The notes below the pieces were generated by a model. The model saw nothing but the letters and a program-made list of their open reading frames with translations. It was not told the DNA's origin and did no database searches. The translations under genes and the position numbers were made by a program. 64,000 nt of DNA from Desmonostoc muscorum LEGE 12446 (lineage in GTDB: Bacteria; Cyanobacteriota; Cyanobacteriia; Cyanobacteriales; Nostocaceae), in assembly GCF_015207005.2 (NCBI RefSeq), contig NZ_JADEXS020000001.1, positions 8,207,001-8,271,000 on the forward strand, read 5' to 3'. Below, piece by piece: positions 10,645-19,026 of this stretch (positions within the stretch are counted from its first letter, which is position 1; each line of letters begins with the position of its first letter).

Positions 10645-11082
10645 ACTAAATCCATGTCCTCGCGCTTAACTTTTTCTGTATTTCACTCATCATCTGCTCG
10701 CAACCGATTCCTCTTCAGGTTTATGACACCGGAGTTTTCATTTATGAATCCTCCCCTGAAGTCAGAGCAGTTTATCGACATCAAACCTTATCCAAGTAAA
10801 TGGTTTTTATTGTTTTCGTCTTCTCAAAATTATCCCCATTTTTGGACAGTTTTGATATTTTTTTATATCAAATTCGTTGACATTATTTTAATTTTTTTAT
10901 GTTATTGTTAATATTTGTTTAAGTACTAACAATTAGGAACCAAAATTATTGATATATCTTGATAACAGTTATATTCATTCTGAATTCTGACTCCTGACTC
11001 CTGAATTCTGTTTGATAAAAATGGCAAAATCGAACTAGCCCAAACACCACAATGTATTACTAAAAGCAGAGTCTTTTGTTTA
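10645..11082. other. AT-rich intergenic region, no gene seen
   Basis: 438 bp between glgP and the toxin gene. It contains poly-T rich stretches and a short CTCCTGA-type repeat near 10986-11005. Small open frames here have no recognisable composition or start signals. It may contain the glgP promoter. Confidence 0.5.
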
Positions 11083-11388
11083 TTAAATTTCAATATTTTT
11101 TTGTTTCCAGTAATTAGGTTTGCGTTTACTATGGGCGATCGCAATAACCCAAATAACTTCTTCAAGCTCAGTATAAAAAATCAGATAGGGAAAACGTTGA
11201 ATAGCATAACGACGTATTCCTTCAATCTTGTGTGGGGTTCCTAAATTGGGGTTTTGCTGAATTTTCAGAATAACTTTTTCCACTTGAGACAGTAAATCTA
11301 GCCCCAAACCTACTTTTTGAGCTTCATAGTAAGCTATTGCAGCATCAAGCTCCTTTCTAGCTTCGGTGTGGATAATAATAAACTTCAC
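11083..11388 (-). CDS. RelE/ParE-family toxin
   Basis: 101 aa with the ParE/RelE pattern: ARKELDAAIAYYEAQKVGLGLDLLSQVEKVI, then NPNLGTPHKIEGIRRYAIQRFPYLIFYTE and a C-terminal VIAIAHSKRKPNYW. These toxins either block DNA gyrase (ParE) or cut mRNA on the ribosome (RelE); the sequence alone does not decide. Its ATG overlaps the end of the antitoxin gene by four bases (ATGA), so the two are translationally coupled with the antitoxin first, as in typical type II systems. Confidence 0.88.
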   Translation of the reverse strand: MKFIIIHTEARKELDAAIAYYEAQKVGLGLDLLSQVEKVILKIQQNPNLGTPHKIEGIRRYAIQRFPYLIFYTELEEVIWVIAIAHSKRKPNYWKQKNIEI

Positions 11389-11615
11389 GAATACTTTTCT
11401 CGTAACTCAGAAAAAACTTGAGATGATGGTTCCCCAATAGTTGTTTTGCAATTAATATCCTCCAACCGTTGGGTTAATTCCGTATCCCAAGCAGCTTCTA
11501 GATTATCATCTATACCTTCATCTAGAGAATGAATTAAAAAGTAGGCAATTTCAGCACGTTCTTTTGCAGAAAGCTGAGAAAGTTCGAGTTTAAGTTTTTG
11601 GGCAGTTTCACTCAT
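11385..11615 (-). CDS. Addiction-module antitoxin, partner of ParE/RelE toxin
   Basis: 76 aa from the ATG at 11613-11615 (MSETAQKLKLELSQLSAKER); a TTG seven codons upstream is less likely because GGGAG lies at the right distance before the ATG. The text LSAKERAEIAYFLIHSLDEG followed by EAAWDTELTQRLEDI is characteristic of the addiction module component family (TIGR02574). The C-terminal part normally wraps the toxin. Confidence 0.85.
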   Translation of the reverse strand: MSETAQKLKLELSQLSAKERAEIAYFLIHSLDEGIDDNLEAAWDTELTQRLEDINCKTTIGEPSSQVFSELREKYS

Positions 11616-11922
11616 GCTTTGGAGTCTCCCGAACAATTCTAATTTAATTATAGGCTCGACTATCCGATCCTAACTGCTTTACAGGTAAATTGCGATCGCA
11701 TTCTTTGTTCCTAAATTCTATAGAGTGGATGGGTATCAAAGCGATGAACGAAATTGGAGCTATAGGACTCATATTTGATTTTTAGGAAGCTAGGTACACC
11801 TTTATTCCTTCTTCCCAGTCCCCAGTCCCCAATCCCCAGTCCCTTACCTCTACCAGTGATTCTCCAAATCAAATCGGATTGCTATAGTTCACACATCGAA
11901 ATTATCACATACTTGCAAATTT
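11616..11922. other. Intergenic region holding a MITE-like repeat
   Basis: 307 bp upstream of the toxin-antitoxin pair and downstream of fghA. Most of it (11760-11887) is a repeat shared with 58378-58501. Confidence 0.75.
11760..11887 (-). mobile_element. MITE-like repeat, copy A
   Basis: Ends ATAGGACTCATATTTGATTTTT at the left and AAATCAAATCGGATTGCTAT at the right (imperfect inverted ends), with GGGGACT-type heptamers inside. The same element in opposite orientation is at 58378-58501, nearly identical over its length. Confidence 0.75.
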
Positions 11923-12768
11923 CTATAATAAAGCGATCGCATGGTGGCGAATATGATCTTCAATAAAACTAGAGATGAAATAATAACCGTGGTCATAGCC
12001 TTCTTGGTAACGTAACTGTAGCGGCTGCTTAACATCTGCACAAGCTTGTTCAAACACTTCTGGGAATAATTCCTCAGCTAAAAATTTATCGGTCGTGCCT
12101 TGGTCAATGAGAATCGAACTGTGATATCCTACTTTTTTAACTAATTCACTAGCATCATAAGCCCGCCAACTTTCTTGATTGCTGCCAAGATAAGCATTGA
12201 AAATCTTTTGACCCCAAGGAGAACGCATAGGTGCAGTGATAGGTGCAAAAGCTGATACTGATTTGTAGAGTTTTGGATTTCTCATTGCACAGACTAACGC
12301 CCCATGTCCCCCCATTGAATGACCGAAAATACCTTGTTTATCAGCTTTACCTGGGAAGTTTGCAGTAATTAAAGCAGGTAATTCCTCAACAACATAACTA
12401 TACATTTGGTAGTATTGGCGCCACGGTTCCTCAGTCGCATCAACATAAAACCCTGCACCAGTGCCAAAGTCCCAATCATCATCCTCACCTGGAATACCAG
12501 TATTCCGCGGGCTGGTGTCTGGTACAACCAGTATCAAACCATACTCAGCTGCAAAGCGCTGCACTCCTCCCGCCTTCACCATAAAATTCTCTTCTGTGCA
12601 AGTCAAACCAGAGAGAAAATAGAGAATTGGCACAGATTGTTTAGTTGCTTGTGGTGGTTGATAGATGGAAAAGCGCATTTCACCGTTACAGCTTGAGGAG
12701 GAATGACTGTAAAAGCCGACTTTACCACCAAAGCTTTTATATTCTGAAATCAGGTTGAGGTTAGACAT
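11923..12768 (-). CDS. fghA: S-formylglutathione hydrolase
   Basis: Esterase-D-type alpha/beta hydrolase, 281 aa, hydrolysing S-formylglutathione to formate and glutathione: the step after frmA. The nucleophile is Ser151 in GHSMGG. Family blocks are clear: ILYFLSGLTCTEENF, VVPDTSPR, GEDDDWDFGTGAGFYVDAT, ILIDQGTTDKFL (acid), and EGYDHGYYFISSFIEDH (catalytic His). The final codons AIALL and the stop are contributed by a GCGATCGC site. It stands alone, 8 kb from frmA. Confidence 0.95.
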   Translation of the reverse strand: MSNLNLISEYKSFGGKVGFYSHSSSSCNGEMRFSIYQPPQATKQSVPILYFLSGLTCTEENFMVKAGGVQRFAAEYGLILVVPDTSPRNTGIPGEDDDWDFGTGAGFYVDATEEPWRQYYQMYSYVVEELPALITANFPGKADKQGIFGHSMGGHGALVCAMRNPKLYKSVSAFAPITAPMRSPWGQKIFNAYLGSNQESWRAYDASELVKKVGYHSSILIDQGTTDKFLAEELFPEVFEQACADVKQPLQLRYQEGYDHGYYFISSFIEDHIRHHAIALL

Positions 12769-13064
12769 TGGTTATATTGTCTTTCTTGAGTGCTTGCCAG
12801 AGAAAGATTATTTTACCGTGAACTACACGCATTTGTATTGAAACATTCAGTGCAGGCTTTTGGGCATATTATGATCTAAACTTTTTGCTTTAGATTTATA
12901 TAAGTTAAATCGACGTTAAGAAGTTATTTAGAAAGTAAAAATTAAATTATTCTAGGGTGTAATGGCAGTTACTTCAACAAAAGATTTTACCCAAATTTTC
13001 GACTTCTTAAAAAATTTGGGATTCTAAATCTAGCTATTTAGTAATATTCAAGGTAAAGCATCTC

Positions 13065-13856
13065 TCAATTAACCTTTCGACTAGGTAACTTACTTCCACA
13101 GCTTTTACAAAACACAGCATCGACATCGTGAAAAGCCAAACCACAATTTGAACACACTGTTTCTACCTGATTAGCTGTTTTCACCACTTGCTTAATCAAA
13201 TCCCCCACTTGCCAAGGAATCAGCGCAATTCCCGTAAAAATCATCAGTACTGTTAGCAAGCGTCCTAATTCAGAAATAGGAATCACATCGCCAAATCCTA
13301 CAGTTGTCATTGTGACAACAGAGAAATAAAATGCATCCAAAAACGTAGCATATTTTTCAGGATTAACCGGATGTTCGACTTGATAAATTAAGCCAGAGTA
13401 AACAAAAACAATTGCAAATAATGTAAATAATATTCGCGCGAAAATCATGCCATCTTCAGTGCTGATACTGGCGAATAAAAATTTTCGATCTATAAATCTG
13501 ATTAATCGTAAAATCCGAAACCATCGCAGTAGGCGGATATAGCTGATATCCACTATTCCTAAAAACAATGGTAAAATTGCCATTAAGTCAATAATCGAAT
13601 AAAAGCTAAAAATATACTTAATTTTATTTTCCGCACTCCATAGACGGAGTGAATATTCTACGAGGAAAATGATGGCGATCGCAGTATCAGCGACGTTCAA
13701 CTGAAAGCGGACATAATCAGGAATATTATAAGTTTCTGCCACAAAAATTCCTGATGAAACTAGCACCAAAGCGGCAAGTGTTAAATTAATGGCTTGACCT
13801 AAAGGTGTTTCCAAGTCTTTTAAGTAAAATTCTGTTGTTTCTCTACTCAGTAGCAT
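13065..13856 (-). CDS. Voltage-gated-type potassium channel with zinc-ribbon tail
   Basis: 263 aa. Six membrane segments are predicted from hydrophobicity. Residues ~106-124 (YIRLLRWFRILRLIRFIDR) form an S4-like segment with a basic residue every third position. The pore has TVGFGD at residues 185-190, the K+ selectivity filter. The C-terminus carries two CxxC pairs (CSNCG, CKSCG) forming a small zinc ribbon. Most prokaryotic homologues lack this tail; it may help assemble or regulate the tetramer (inference). Confidence 0.88.
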   Translation of the reverse strand: MLLSRETTEFYLKDLETPLGQAINLTLAALVLVSSGIFVAETYNIPDYVRFQLNVADTAIAIIFLVEYSLRLWSAENKIKYIFSFYSIIDLMAILPLFLGIVDISYIRLLRWFRILRLIRFIDRKFLFASISTEDGMIFARILFTLFAIVFVYSGLIYQVEHPVNPEKYATFLDAFYFSVVTMTTVGFGDVIPISELGRLLTVLMIFTGIALIPWQVGDLIKQVVKTANQVETVCSNCGLAFHDVDAVFCKSCGSKLPSRKVN

Positions 13857-13926
13857 ATTCGACCATTAACTAATCTTAATTCCTAGTTATAGCATTAGAA
13901 ATACGATATTATTAAACCTTATCCTG

Positions 13927-14370
13927 ATGTTATCTCCAGCTTATATGAACTCAGAATATTTTATGCGTTTAGCATTGGCAGAAGCCAAAAAAGGCGATGC
14001 GCCTTACGGTGCAGTAATTGTTAAAGATAACGAAGTCGTTGCCGTAGCTCATAATACTGTCAAAACAGACAACGATCCATCAGCCCATGCGGAAATCAAC
14101 GTCATTCGTCGTTTAACAGCTAAACTTAAAAACCCCTCTTTAGAAGGTTATAGCATATATACAACTGGCGAACCTTGTCCGATGTGTGCATCTGCTTGTG
14201 TTTGGAGTGGTTTATCAGAAATTGTATATGGTGCTTCAATTGAAGATTTGATTTCGGTTAATCAATCACAAATTAATATATCTTGTGAACAAGTGATTGC
14301 TCAGTCACTTAGAAAAATTAAAGTCAGCAAAGGCGTTTTAAAAAACGAATGTTTGGAATTATTTAAATAA
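13927..14370 (+). CDS. Nucleoside deaminase (cytidine/deoxycytidylate deaminase fold)
   Basis: 147 aa. Zinc-binding motifs are HAE (His54, Glu56) and PCPMC (Cys84, Cys87). The set is typical of the guanine deaminase/TadA-like group. Against TadA: the RNA-contacting C-terminus is different and the sequence is closer to GuaD-type enzymes (GDAPYGAVIVKDNEVVA, HAEINVIRR). A start at the second Met (13945) is possible. Convergent with the response regulator downstream. Confidence 0.82.
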   Translation: MLSPAYMNSEYFMRLALAEAKKGDAPYGAVIVKDNEVVAVAHNTVKTDNDPSAHAEINVIRRLTAKLKNPSLEGYSIYTTGEPCPMCASACVWSGLSEIVYGASIEDLISVNQSQINISCEQVIAQSLRKIKVSKGVLKNECLELFK

Positions 14371-14425
14371 GCCATCAAAAAACTTATTTTTAGGAGTAGC
14401 CCCAATACTGTTCGGTTAAGGCACT

Positions 14426-14490
14426 AGACGCGATAAATCGCCGTCTCTACAATAATCATTCCTTTGTAGAGACGGCGATTTATCGCGTCT
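14426..14490. terminator. 27-bp perfect inverted repeat between convergent genes
   Basis: Left arm 14426-14452, right arm 14464-14490, 11-base spacer TAATCATTCCT. The arms match at every one of 27 positions. It lies between the convergent deaminase and response regulator genes. Upstream, CAATACTGTTCGGTTAAG at 14403-14420 resembles the end of the element at 59636-59771, so it is probably MITE-derived and may serve as a bidirectional terminator. Confidence 0.7.
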
Positions 14491-14601
14491 TAGGAATTTA
14501 TAATTTTAATCAAAATGGTAGGTTCGCAATTTCTAGCGATCGCCTGCTTTTTTTTTGATTTTTCGGTTGTATAAGTAGGTGGGCGAAGAATTATAAATTA
14601 T

Positions 14602-15267
14602 CTAACTTAGCTCATTCAAATAGGATAAATAGGTATTTGCCCAAATAGCAGCTTGAGTGCGATCGCGTAAATTTAACCTGTTTAAAATATTGGTAACATG
14701 ATTTTTTACTGTTCCCTCAGAAATGTAAAGTTCCTGAGCAATTTCTCGGTTACTAGCGCCTGTAGCAATTAACCGCAAAACCTCCTTTTCTCTGGGAGTG
14801 AGTTCAATTAAACTAGATGGTACAGGCGGTGACTGAGTTGGTGTAGAATGAGAAAATTGAGTCAACAATTTTTTGACTATTCCTGGGCCTAATTGAGTGT
14901 ATCCTTTATAAACAGCGCGAATAGCCACAGCTAATTCTTCTGAGGGTGTATCTTTCAATAAATAACCCATTGCTCCATTTTGCAGAGCTGCCGAGACATA
15001 TTCATTATCATCAAAAGTTGTCAGTACTAAAATCTTCGTTTTGGGAAAATGCTTTTGGATTTCCCGTGTAGCTGCAACTCCATCCATAATTGGCATTCTG
15101 ATATCTAATAATACAACATCTGGCTGAAGTTCAGCAATCAAATTAATCGCCTCTTGACCATTTTCTCCTTCTCCTACTATTTCTAAATCTGGTTCTAGTT
15201 CTAATAATGCTCTTAATCCTTGACGAATTAAACTTTGGTCATCTACCAGCAATACTTTAATGGTCAT
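14602..15267 (-). CDS. NarL/FixJ-family response regulator
   Basis: 221 aa. Receiver domain residues 1-120 with acidic pocket Asp9-Asp10, phosphoacceptor Asp55 (VVLLDIRMP) and the conserved Lys in [10 protein letters not shown]. LuxR-type helix-turn-helix at ~150-210 ([35 protein letters not shown]). Its start overlaps the kinase gene by four bases, so it is translationally coupled to its partner. Candidate operator sites lie in the divergent promoter region at 16603-16670. Confidence 0.93.
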   Translation of the reverse strand: MTIKVLLVDDQSLIRQGLRALLELEPDLEIVGEGENGQEAINLIAELQPDVVLLDIRMPIMDGVAATREIQKHFPKTKILVLTTFDDNEYVSAALQNGAMGYLLKDTPSEELAVAIRAVYKGYTQLGPGIVKKLLTQFSHSTPTQSPPVPSSLIELTPREKEVLRLIATGASNREIAQELYISEGTVKNHVTNILNRLNLRDRTQAAIWANTYLSYLNELS

Positions 15268-16532
15268 GTCAACCTCGTTAAAGGAATATTAACTATAATT
15301 TTGCAACCAGAACCAGGAGTGCTATTAATATTAAATTCACCCCCAAGTGCTAAAGTGCGATCGCGCATACTATGAAGTCCAAAACCAGTAGTATTTTGCC
15401 TGATATCAAAACCTCTACCATTATCCTGAATTATCAATCGTAAATTGCTTCTGATGGTAGTAAGTTCTATTTTCACCTCCGTTGCAGATGCATATTTAGA
15501 AATATTTGTCAAAGATTCTTGAATAATCCGATAAATAGCAGTGTTGATTTCAGGCGGTAAAGAATATTCAAGATTGATTTGATAAATTGGTAGAATACCA
15601 TTTGAGCGATGAAAATCTTCTGCAAGACCAGCGATCGCACGTTCTAAAGATTGCTCTTGTAATGGGTTGGAACGCATAGTTGAAACAGATTGACGGACAT
15701 CTTTGAGCGCTTTTGAACCTAATTCCTTTGCCGTTGCCAGAAATGTCTCAGCTTTCATTGGATTAGATGGCCACAATTTTAAAGCAGTTTCTAATTGTAG
15801 ATTTAAAGCAGTTAGAGAGTGTCCTAATGAATCATGGATTTCACGTGCAATGCGGTTTCGTTCTTCCAAGGTAGCTTGATTTTCAATCCGCATGGCGTAT
15901 TGACGAAGTTTTTCATTAGCAATAGCTAGTTTTTCCCGACTGTGGCGTTCAGATAATACCGCATTCATCATCAACAACACAAAAACTAAACTCAGACCAA
16001 ACACCAATGACCAGTTTAAGCTGAAAAATCGAAAACGTTCTTGAGCTTGTGGTGAAGATTGAAAACTGAATAACTGATATTTTAACTGTGTAGTCAGCAG
16101 AAATAAAGTAAATGACAGACTTGTAATGAATAAACGCCCAGGTAAATTAAAAATTAGACAACTGCGAGTCACTAAAATTATGTAAAGAAACGGAAAAAGA
16201 CGAGCAAATCTTTCACCAAAAAGCCCGATCAATAAAATCAATAAAATTTGAATAAATGTGTATATCAACTTACTTTTTAGATTATTTTTGGGTAACCATA
16301 AGCCCATTAATGCAAAAATAATCAGACTATAAATTGATAACTCTGGCAATAAATTACAAATTGATAAATCTGGAAATGTACTACAAATTGATACATCTGT
16401 TCGTTTAGGGCGAAATCGCCGTACAGGAGGTGGTATAACTGCTATTAAAGCAGTGATTGCCAGTAATATCCATTCTAAATAAAGCAGAGATGGAAAAGGA
16501 TGTTTTTTAATTTGAATTAGAGGATTTATCAT
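15264..16532 (-). CDS. NarL-type sensor histidine kinase
   Basis: 422 aa from the ATG at 16530-16532 (a GTG three codons upstream is the alternative). About six membrane segments occupy residues 15-195 and form the sensor, without a large external domain, as in DesK/LiaS-like kinases. HisKA_3 motif [18 protein letters not shown] with the phosphorylated His near residue 233. ATP-binding domain near the end with DNGRGFD and [17 protein letters not shown] short imperfect tandem repeat (~27-30 bp, 16335-16405) encodes the [20 protein letters not shown] stretch of the sensor. Confidence 0.92.
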   Translation of the reverse strand: MINPLIQIKKHPFPSLLYLEWILLAITALIAVIPPPVRRFRPKRTDVSICSTFPDLSICNLLPELSIYSLIIFALMGLWLPKNNLKSKLIYTFIQILLILLIGLFGERFARLFPFLYIILVTRSCLIFNLPGRLFITSLSFTLFLLTTQLKYQLFSFQSSPQAQERFRFFSLNWSLVFGLSLVFVLLMMNAVLSERHSREKLAIANEKLRQYAMRIENQATLEERNRIAREIHDSLGHSLTALNLQLETALKLWPSNPMKAETFLATAKELGSKALKDVRQSVSTMRSNPLQEQSLERAIAGLAEDFHRSNGILPIYQINLEYSLPPEINTAIYRIIQESLTNISKYASATEVKIELTTIRSNLRLIIQDNGRGFDIRQNTTGFGLHSMRDRTLALGGEFNINSTPGSGCKIIVNIPLTRLT

Positions 16533-16602
16533 GATAAACACCTAATTGCTAACTCTCAATTATTAATTACTAACTCTTAACTTCTAACTTTTATTATTGT
16601 CA

Positions 16603-16670
16603 GTCACATTAGTCATAATTCAATCATGACTAAAGTCATGGGCATAACCGTGACTTTCTCCTCATGTGAC
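16603..16670. promoter_or_regulatory. Candidate operator of the two-component system
   Basis: In the 198-bp divergent promoter region, CATGACT-AA-AGTCATG (16625-16640) is a perfect inverted repeat. Extra half sites are AGTCAT at 16611-16616 and TGACTTT near 16651, and an outer pair GTCACAT (16603-16609)/ATGTGAC (16664-16670) is also inverted. The position between kinase and Spy-like gene suggests the response regulator controls both. Inferred from symmetry only. Confidence 0.55.
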
Positions 16671-16730
16671 AATTGAAGAAAAATTCTTATGATGGTGGCA
16701 TCCAAACAGGCAAGAACCACGAGATCAGTC

Positions 16731-17231
16731 ATGAAACTCAAAACATTATCATTAATTGCTGGAGCGATCGCTTTAAGTTTAACTGCAACTTCCTTTGCTG
16801 TGGTAGCTCAAACAGCCTCTCCTTCACCCCTGCTACTCGCACAAACTCCACAAAAACCAAAGGGTCCTTGGGCAGAGTTGGGACTAAGCGATGCACAAAA
16901 AAGCCAAATTCAGGCAATTCGCCGTGATAGCCGCGCCAAATATGAAGCAGTTTTCACCCCAGAACAAAAAGCAAAGTTAGAGACCGCAAGGCAAGCCCGT
17001 CAGACTCAACGCCAAGCAGGCCAAGGTCAACAGCAACCAGGTCAGAGTCGAGGTGTATGGAAGAAGTTTGCTGACTTAAATCTGACTGAAGCACAAAAAA
17101 CCCAAATGCGACAAATCCGCGAATCAGAGAAACAACAGATTCAAGCAGTTTTAACCCCTGAACAACGGCAAAAACTAGAACAATTCCAACAGAACATGAA
17201 ACAGCGTCGTCAACAACGCAATCCTCAATAA
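16731..17231 (+). CDS. Spy/CpxP-like periplasmic protein with two LTxxQ motifs
   Basis: 166 aa from the ATG at 16731, selected because it places a standard signal peptide (MKLKTLSLIAGAIALSLTA, cleavage near VVAQ-TAS) at the N-terminus; an upstream ATG adds 14 residues. The mature part has two repeats, LGLSDAQKSQIQAIRRDSRA and LNLTEAQKTQMRQIRESEKQ, each followed by FTPEQKAKLE or LTPEQRQKLE. These are LTxxQ motifs of Spy/CpxP envelope chaperones. A Gln-rich linker (QAGQGQQQPGQSR) separates them. Divergent from the kinase operon, so it is a likely target of that system. Confidence 0.82.
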   Translation: MKLKTLSLIAGAIALSLTATSFAVVAQTASPSPLLLAQTPQKPKGPWAELGLSDAQKSQIQAIRRDSRAKYEAVFTPEQKAKLETARQARQTQRQAGQGQQQPGQSRGVWKKFADLNLTEAQKTQMRQIRESEKQQIQAVLTPEQRQKLEQFQQNMKQRRQQRNPQ

Positions 17232-17662
17232 TTTTTAATCTTAAAAAAAGAGTTAATAGTTTGGGATGGGCAATATCGCCCATCTCATCCCAAGCTAGAT
17301 AATCCGGAAATACTGTGGCACTTACCCTTGACTGATGTCCAGGCACTTTTTTCCATAGCCAAGAATTAAACAGTTATACAGACTTCTTGCAGAAGACGGG
17401 AAAGGAGAAAAAGTTCATCTCCTTTCCCTTTCCCTATTTTCATACCCCATATCCAATGCATAGACTTTCAAGCGAGAAGTTCATATAATAAGAATCTCTT
17501 GACCCCCAAGACCCCGTAAGGGTTTAGCATTGCTAAACCCTTACTCCCCACTCCCTATTTTTAAGCTAGTCAATCACGGGAAAATCCCCCAACCAAACAT
17601 AAAAAAGGTTTCTTCCCCACTCCCCACTCCCCACTCCCTATTTTGAAGCTAGCTTTTTCAAG
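17232..17662. other. Intergenic region with hairpin and heptamer repeats
   Basis: 431 bp. GATGGGC (17265-17271) and GCCCATC (17278-17284) form a hairpin that may end the Spy-like transcript. Two similar copies of CTCCCCACTCCCTATTTT-AAGCTAG lie at about 17548-17572 and 17622-17650, inside heptamer-rich DNA. No gene is visible. Confidence 0.6.
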
Positions 17663-17905
17663 ATGTCTAAAGAATTCCCTATTGGTAGTAAAGTCCGTGT
17701 CGTAGCATTACCACCCTACGTTAAAACCGCTGAACCTATGCCCATGCTGCGCCCCCCCGATGTGATTCGGATTGGCGAAGAAGGTATAGTTCTTGACCGT
17801 AGACCTGGTGGATATTGGGGTATTCGCTTCTCTAAAGGAGCCTTTCTCCTAGATAGCCAATACATCGAAAGCACAGATATTCCTCCCCAATCTGACTCAG
17901 AGTGA
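17663..17905 (+). CDS. SipA-like small regulatory protein (DUF3148)
   Basis: 80 aa. The sequence VRVVALPPYVKTAEPMPMLR, then GEEGIVLDRRPGGYWGIRFS and FLLDSQYIE, is the signature of a small cyanobacterial/plastid SH3-like family. Its best studied member, SipA, binds and stimulates the NblS/Hik33 sensor kinase; chloroplast relatives act in NDH complex assembly. The kinase is not in this window. The gene is followed closely by the peroxiredoxin gene on the same strand, so co-transcription is possible. Confidence 0.72.
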   Translation: MSKEFPIGSKVRVVALPPYVKTAEPMPMLRPPDVIRIGEEGIVLDRRPGGYWGIRFSKGAFLLDSQYIESTDIPPQSDSE

Positions 17906-17962
17906 GATTAGTAGCAACCAGGAATTGTAAACTTGTGTAAAGTTGTCATTCTGGTTTGCACC

Positions 17963-18520
17963 ATGATTTCCCGCCGCACTTTTTTAAGCATATTATTTGC
18001 CAGCTGTATTTCTATTATTAGCTGGCTGAATTTTACCCCTACTGCCGACGCTCTTGGTGGTAAACTTCCTACAATTAATCAACCGGCGCCGGAGTTTACT
18101 TTGCCAACTAACACAGGTGATGGCAAAATTTCCCTCTCTGACTTTCGTGGTAAGTGGGTAGTTTTATACTTTTATCCCAAAGACTTCACCTCTGGTTGTA
18201 CTATAGAAGCTCGTCGTTTTCAGGAAGACTTACCCAAGTATCTGGAAAAAAACACCGAAATTCTCGGTGTCAGTGCTGATGATATTGATTCCCACGCTAA
18301 ATTTTGTGATTCAGAGGGACTAAAATTCCCTTTGTTGGCTGATACTGATGGTTCAGTGAGTAAAGCTTACGGTTCGTGGCTGAGTTTCTTATCTATGCGC
18401 CACAGTTTTATCATCGATCCTCAAGGCATCTTGCGCGAAACTTTTGTCAAAGTCAACCCAACTATTCACAGTTCAGAAGTATTAGCACGACTAGAAAAGT
18501 TACAATCGGCAGCTTCTTAA
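17963..18520 (+). CDS. PrxQ/BCP-type peroxiredoxin with Tat-like signal
   Basis: 185 aa from the ATG at 17963; a TTG start 30 bases upstream would bury the signal. The N-terminus SRRTFLSILFASCISIISWL has a twin-arginine S-R-R-x-F-L motif and hydrophobic core, with likely cleavage after TADALGG, so the enzyme should act in the periplasm or thylakoid lumen. The thioredoxin-fold part has PAPEFTLPTNTGDG, YFYPKDFTSGCTIEA with the peroxidatic Cys, and ILGVSADDIDSHAKFCD, where the resolving Cys usually sits five residues after the first; here the nearest second Cys is in KFCDSEG. Reduces hydroperoxides using thioredoxin. Confidence 0.88.
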   Translation: MISRRTFLSILFASCISIISWLNFTPTADALGGKLPTINQPAPEFTLPTNTGDGKISLSDFRGKWVVLYFYPKDFTSGCTIEARRFQEDLPKYLEKNTEILGVSADDIDSHAKFCDSEGLKFPLLADTDGSVSKAYGSWLSFLSMRHSFIIDPQGILRETFVKVNPTIHSSEVLARLEKLQSAAS

Positions 18521-18531
18521 ATACAACAGAA

Positions 18532-18565
18532 AAGCGTAACCCAACAAATACACTGGGTTACGCTT
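18532..18565 (+). terminator. Intrinsic terminator after the peroxiredoxin gene
   Basis: AAGCGTAACCCA (18532-18543) pairs perfectly with TGGGTTACGCTT (18554-18565) across a 10-base loop, 12 bases after the stop codon. A weak T-rich tract follows (AATTATTG). Confidence 0.75.
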
Positions 18566-18606
18566 AATTATTGTAGAATTTTTGTCTTTTGAATGTGCTG
18601 CTAAAA

Positions 18607-18768
18607 TTAAATCGTTAATATAAAACCTTTGAATATCAACTCAACAAAATTATTACCTAGAAGCTTCACTTCAATTCCTCCAACGATTGCCTTCAGATCC
18701 GCCTCAGATAGTTTCTGTTCTTTAACTTGATTGTCAGGTTGCAAGTTAGTGATTGTGATTCTAGACAT
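18607..18768 (-). CDS. Small double-glycine leader peptide (bacteriocin-type precursor)
   Basis: 53 aa, ATG at 18766-18768, stop at 18607-18609. The first 31 residues are a hydrophilic leader ending LSEADLKAIVGG, matching the double-glycine leader consensus L-S-x-x-x-L-x-x-I-x-GG that is cut by C39-peptidase ABC exporters. The 22-residue mature part (IEVKLLGNNFVELIFKGFILTI) is hydrophobic and lacks Cys, Ser or Thr clusters, so lanthionine modification is not suggested. No exporter or modifying enzyme is adjacent. A strong ribosome binding site is not seen. The open frame and the exact leader motif argue that it is real, but expression is unknown. Confidence 0.62.
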   Translation of the reverse strand: MSRITITNLQPDNQVKEQKLSEADLKAIVGGIEVKLLGNNFVELIFKGFILTI

Positions 18769-18920
18769 ATTTTTTCGGGAGATTTTTAAAATCTACGAGA
18801 ATTTTCCTTTGATTAGCTAGCAATCTCATCAACCAAAAGTTATACATTTTAGTATTTACATACTTTTTAAATAGACATTATTGTAATGAATATTTTTTTG
18901 TTCCTAACGCTTATATTAGC

Positions 18921-18998
18921 GGTTCCCATTCAGATGCGGTACAACATTATATTGCGAGGGTAAGGGCACGGCAATGCCGTGCCCCTACGGGTGTACTT
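18921..18998 (+). repeat. 78-bp dispersed repeat, copy 1
   Basis: Begins GGTTCCCATTCAGATGCGGT and ends with palindrome GGGCACGGCA-TGCCGTGCCC and GGGTGTACTT. An inverted copy is at 25311-25390, with only a few differences over ~78 bp. The palindrome alone also occurs at 31495-31523. Confidence 0.85.
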
Positions 18999-19026
18999 CA
19001 CTGGAGTTTATCGAACAAGCTGCTAG

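Noticed and set aside
10654..10911. Open frame of 85 codons upstream of glgP.
   Set aside because: AT-rich with many Phe and Leu, no family and no ribosome site; likely promoter DNA.
13927..14370. tRNA adenosine deaminase TadA.
   Set aside because: Zinc motifs fit, but the C-terminal part and overall pattern fit guanine/nucleoside deaminases better; left as nucleoside deaminase.
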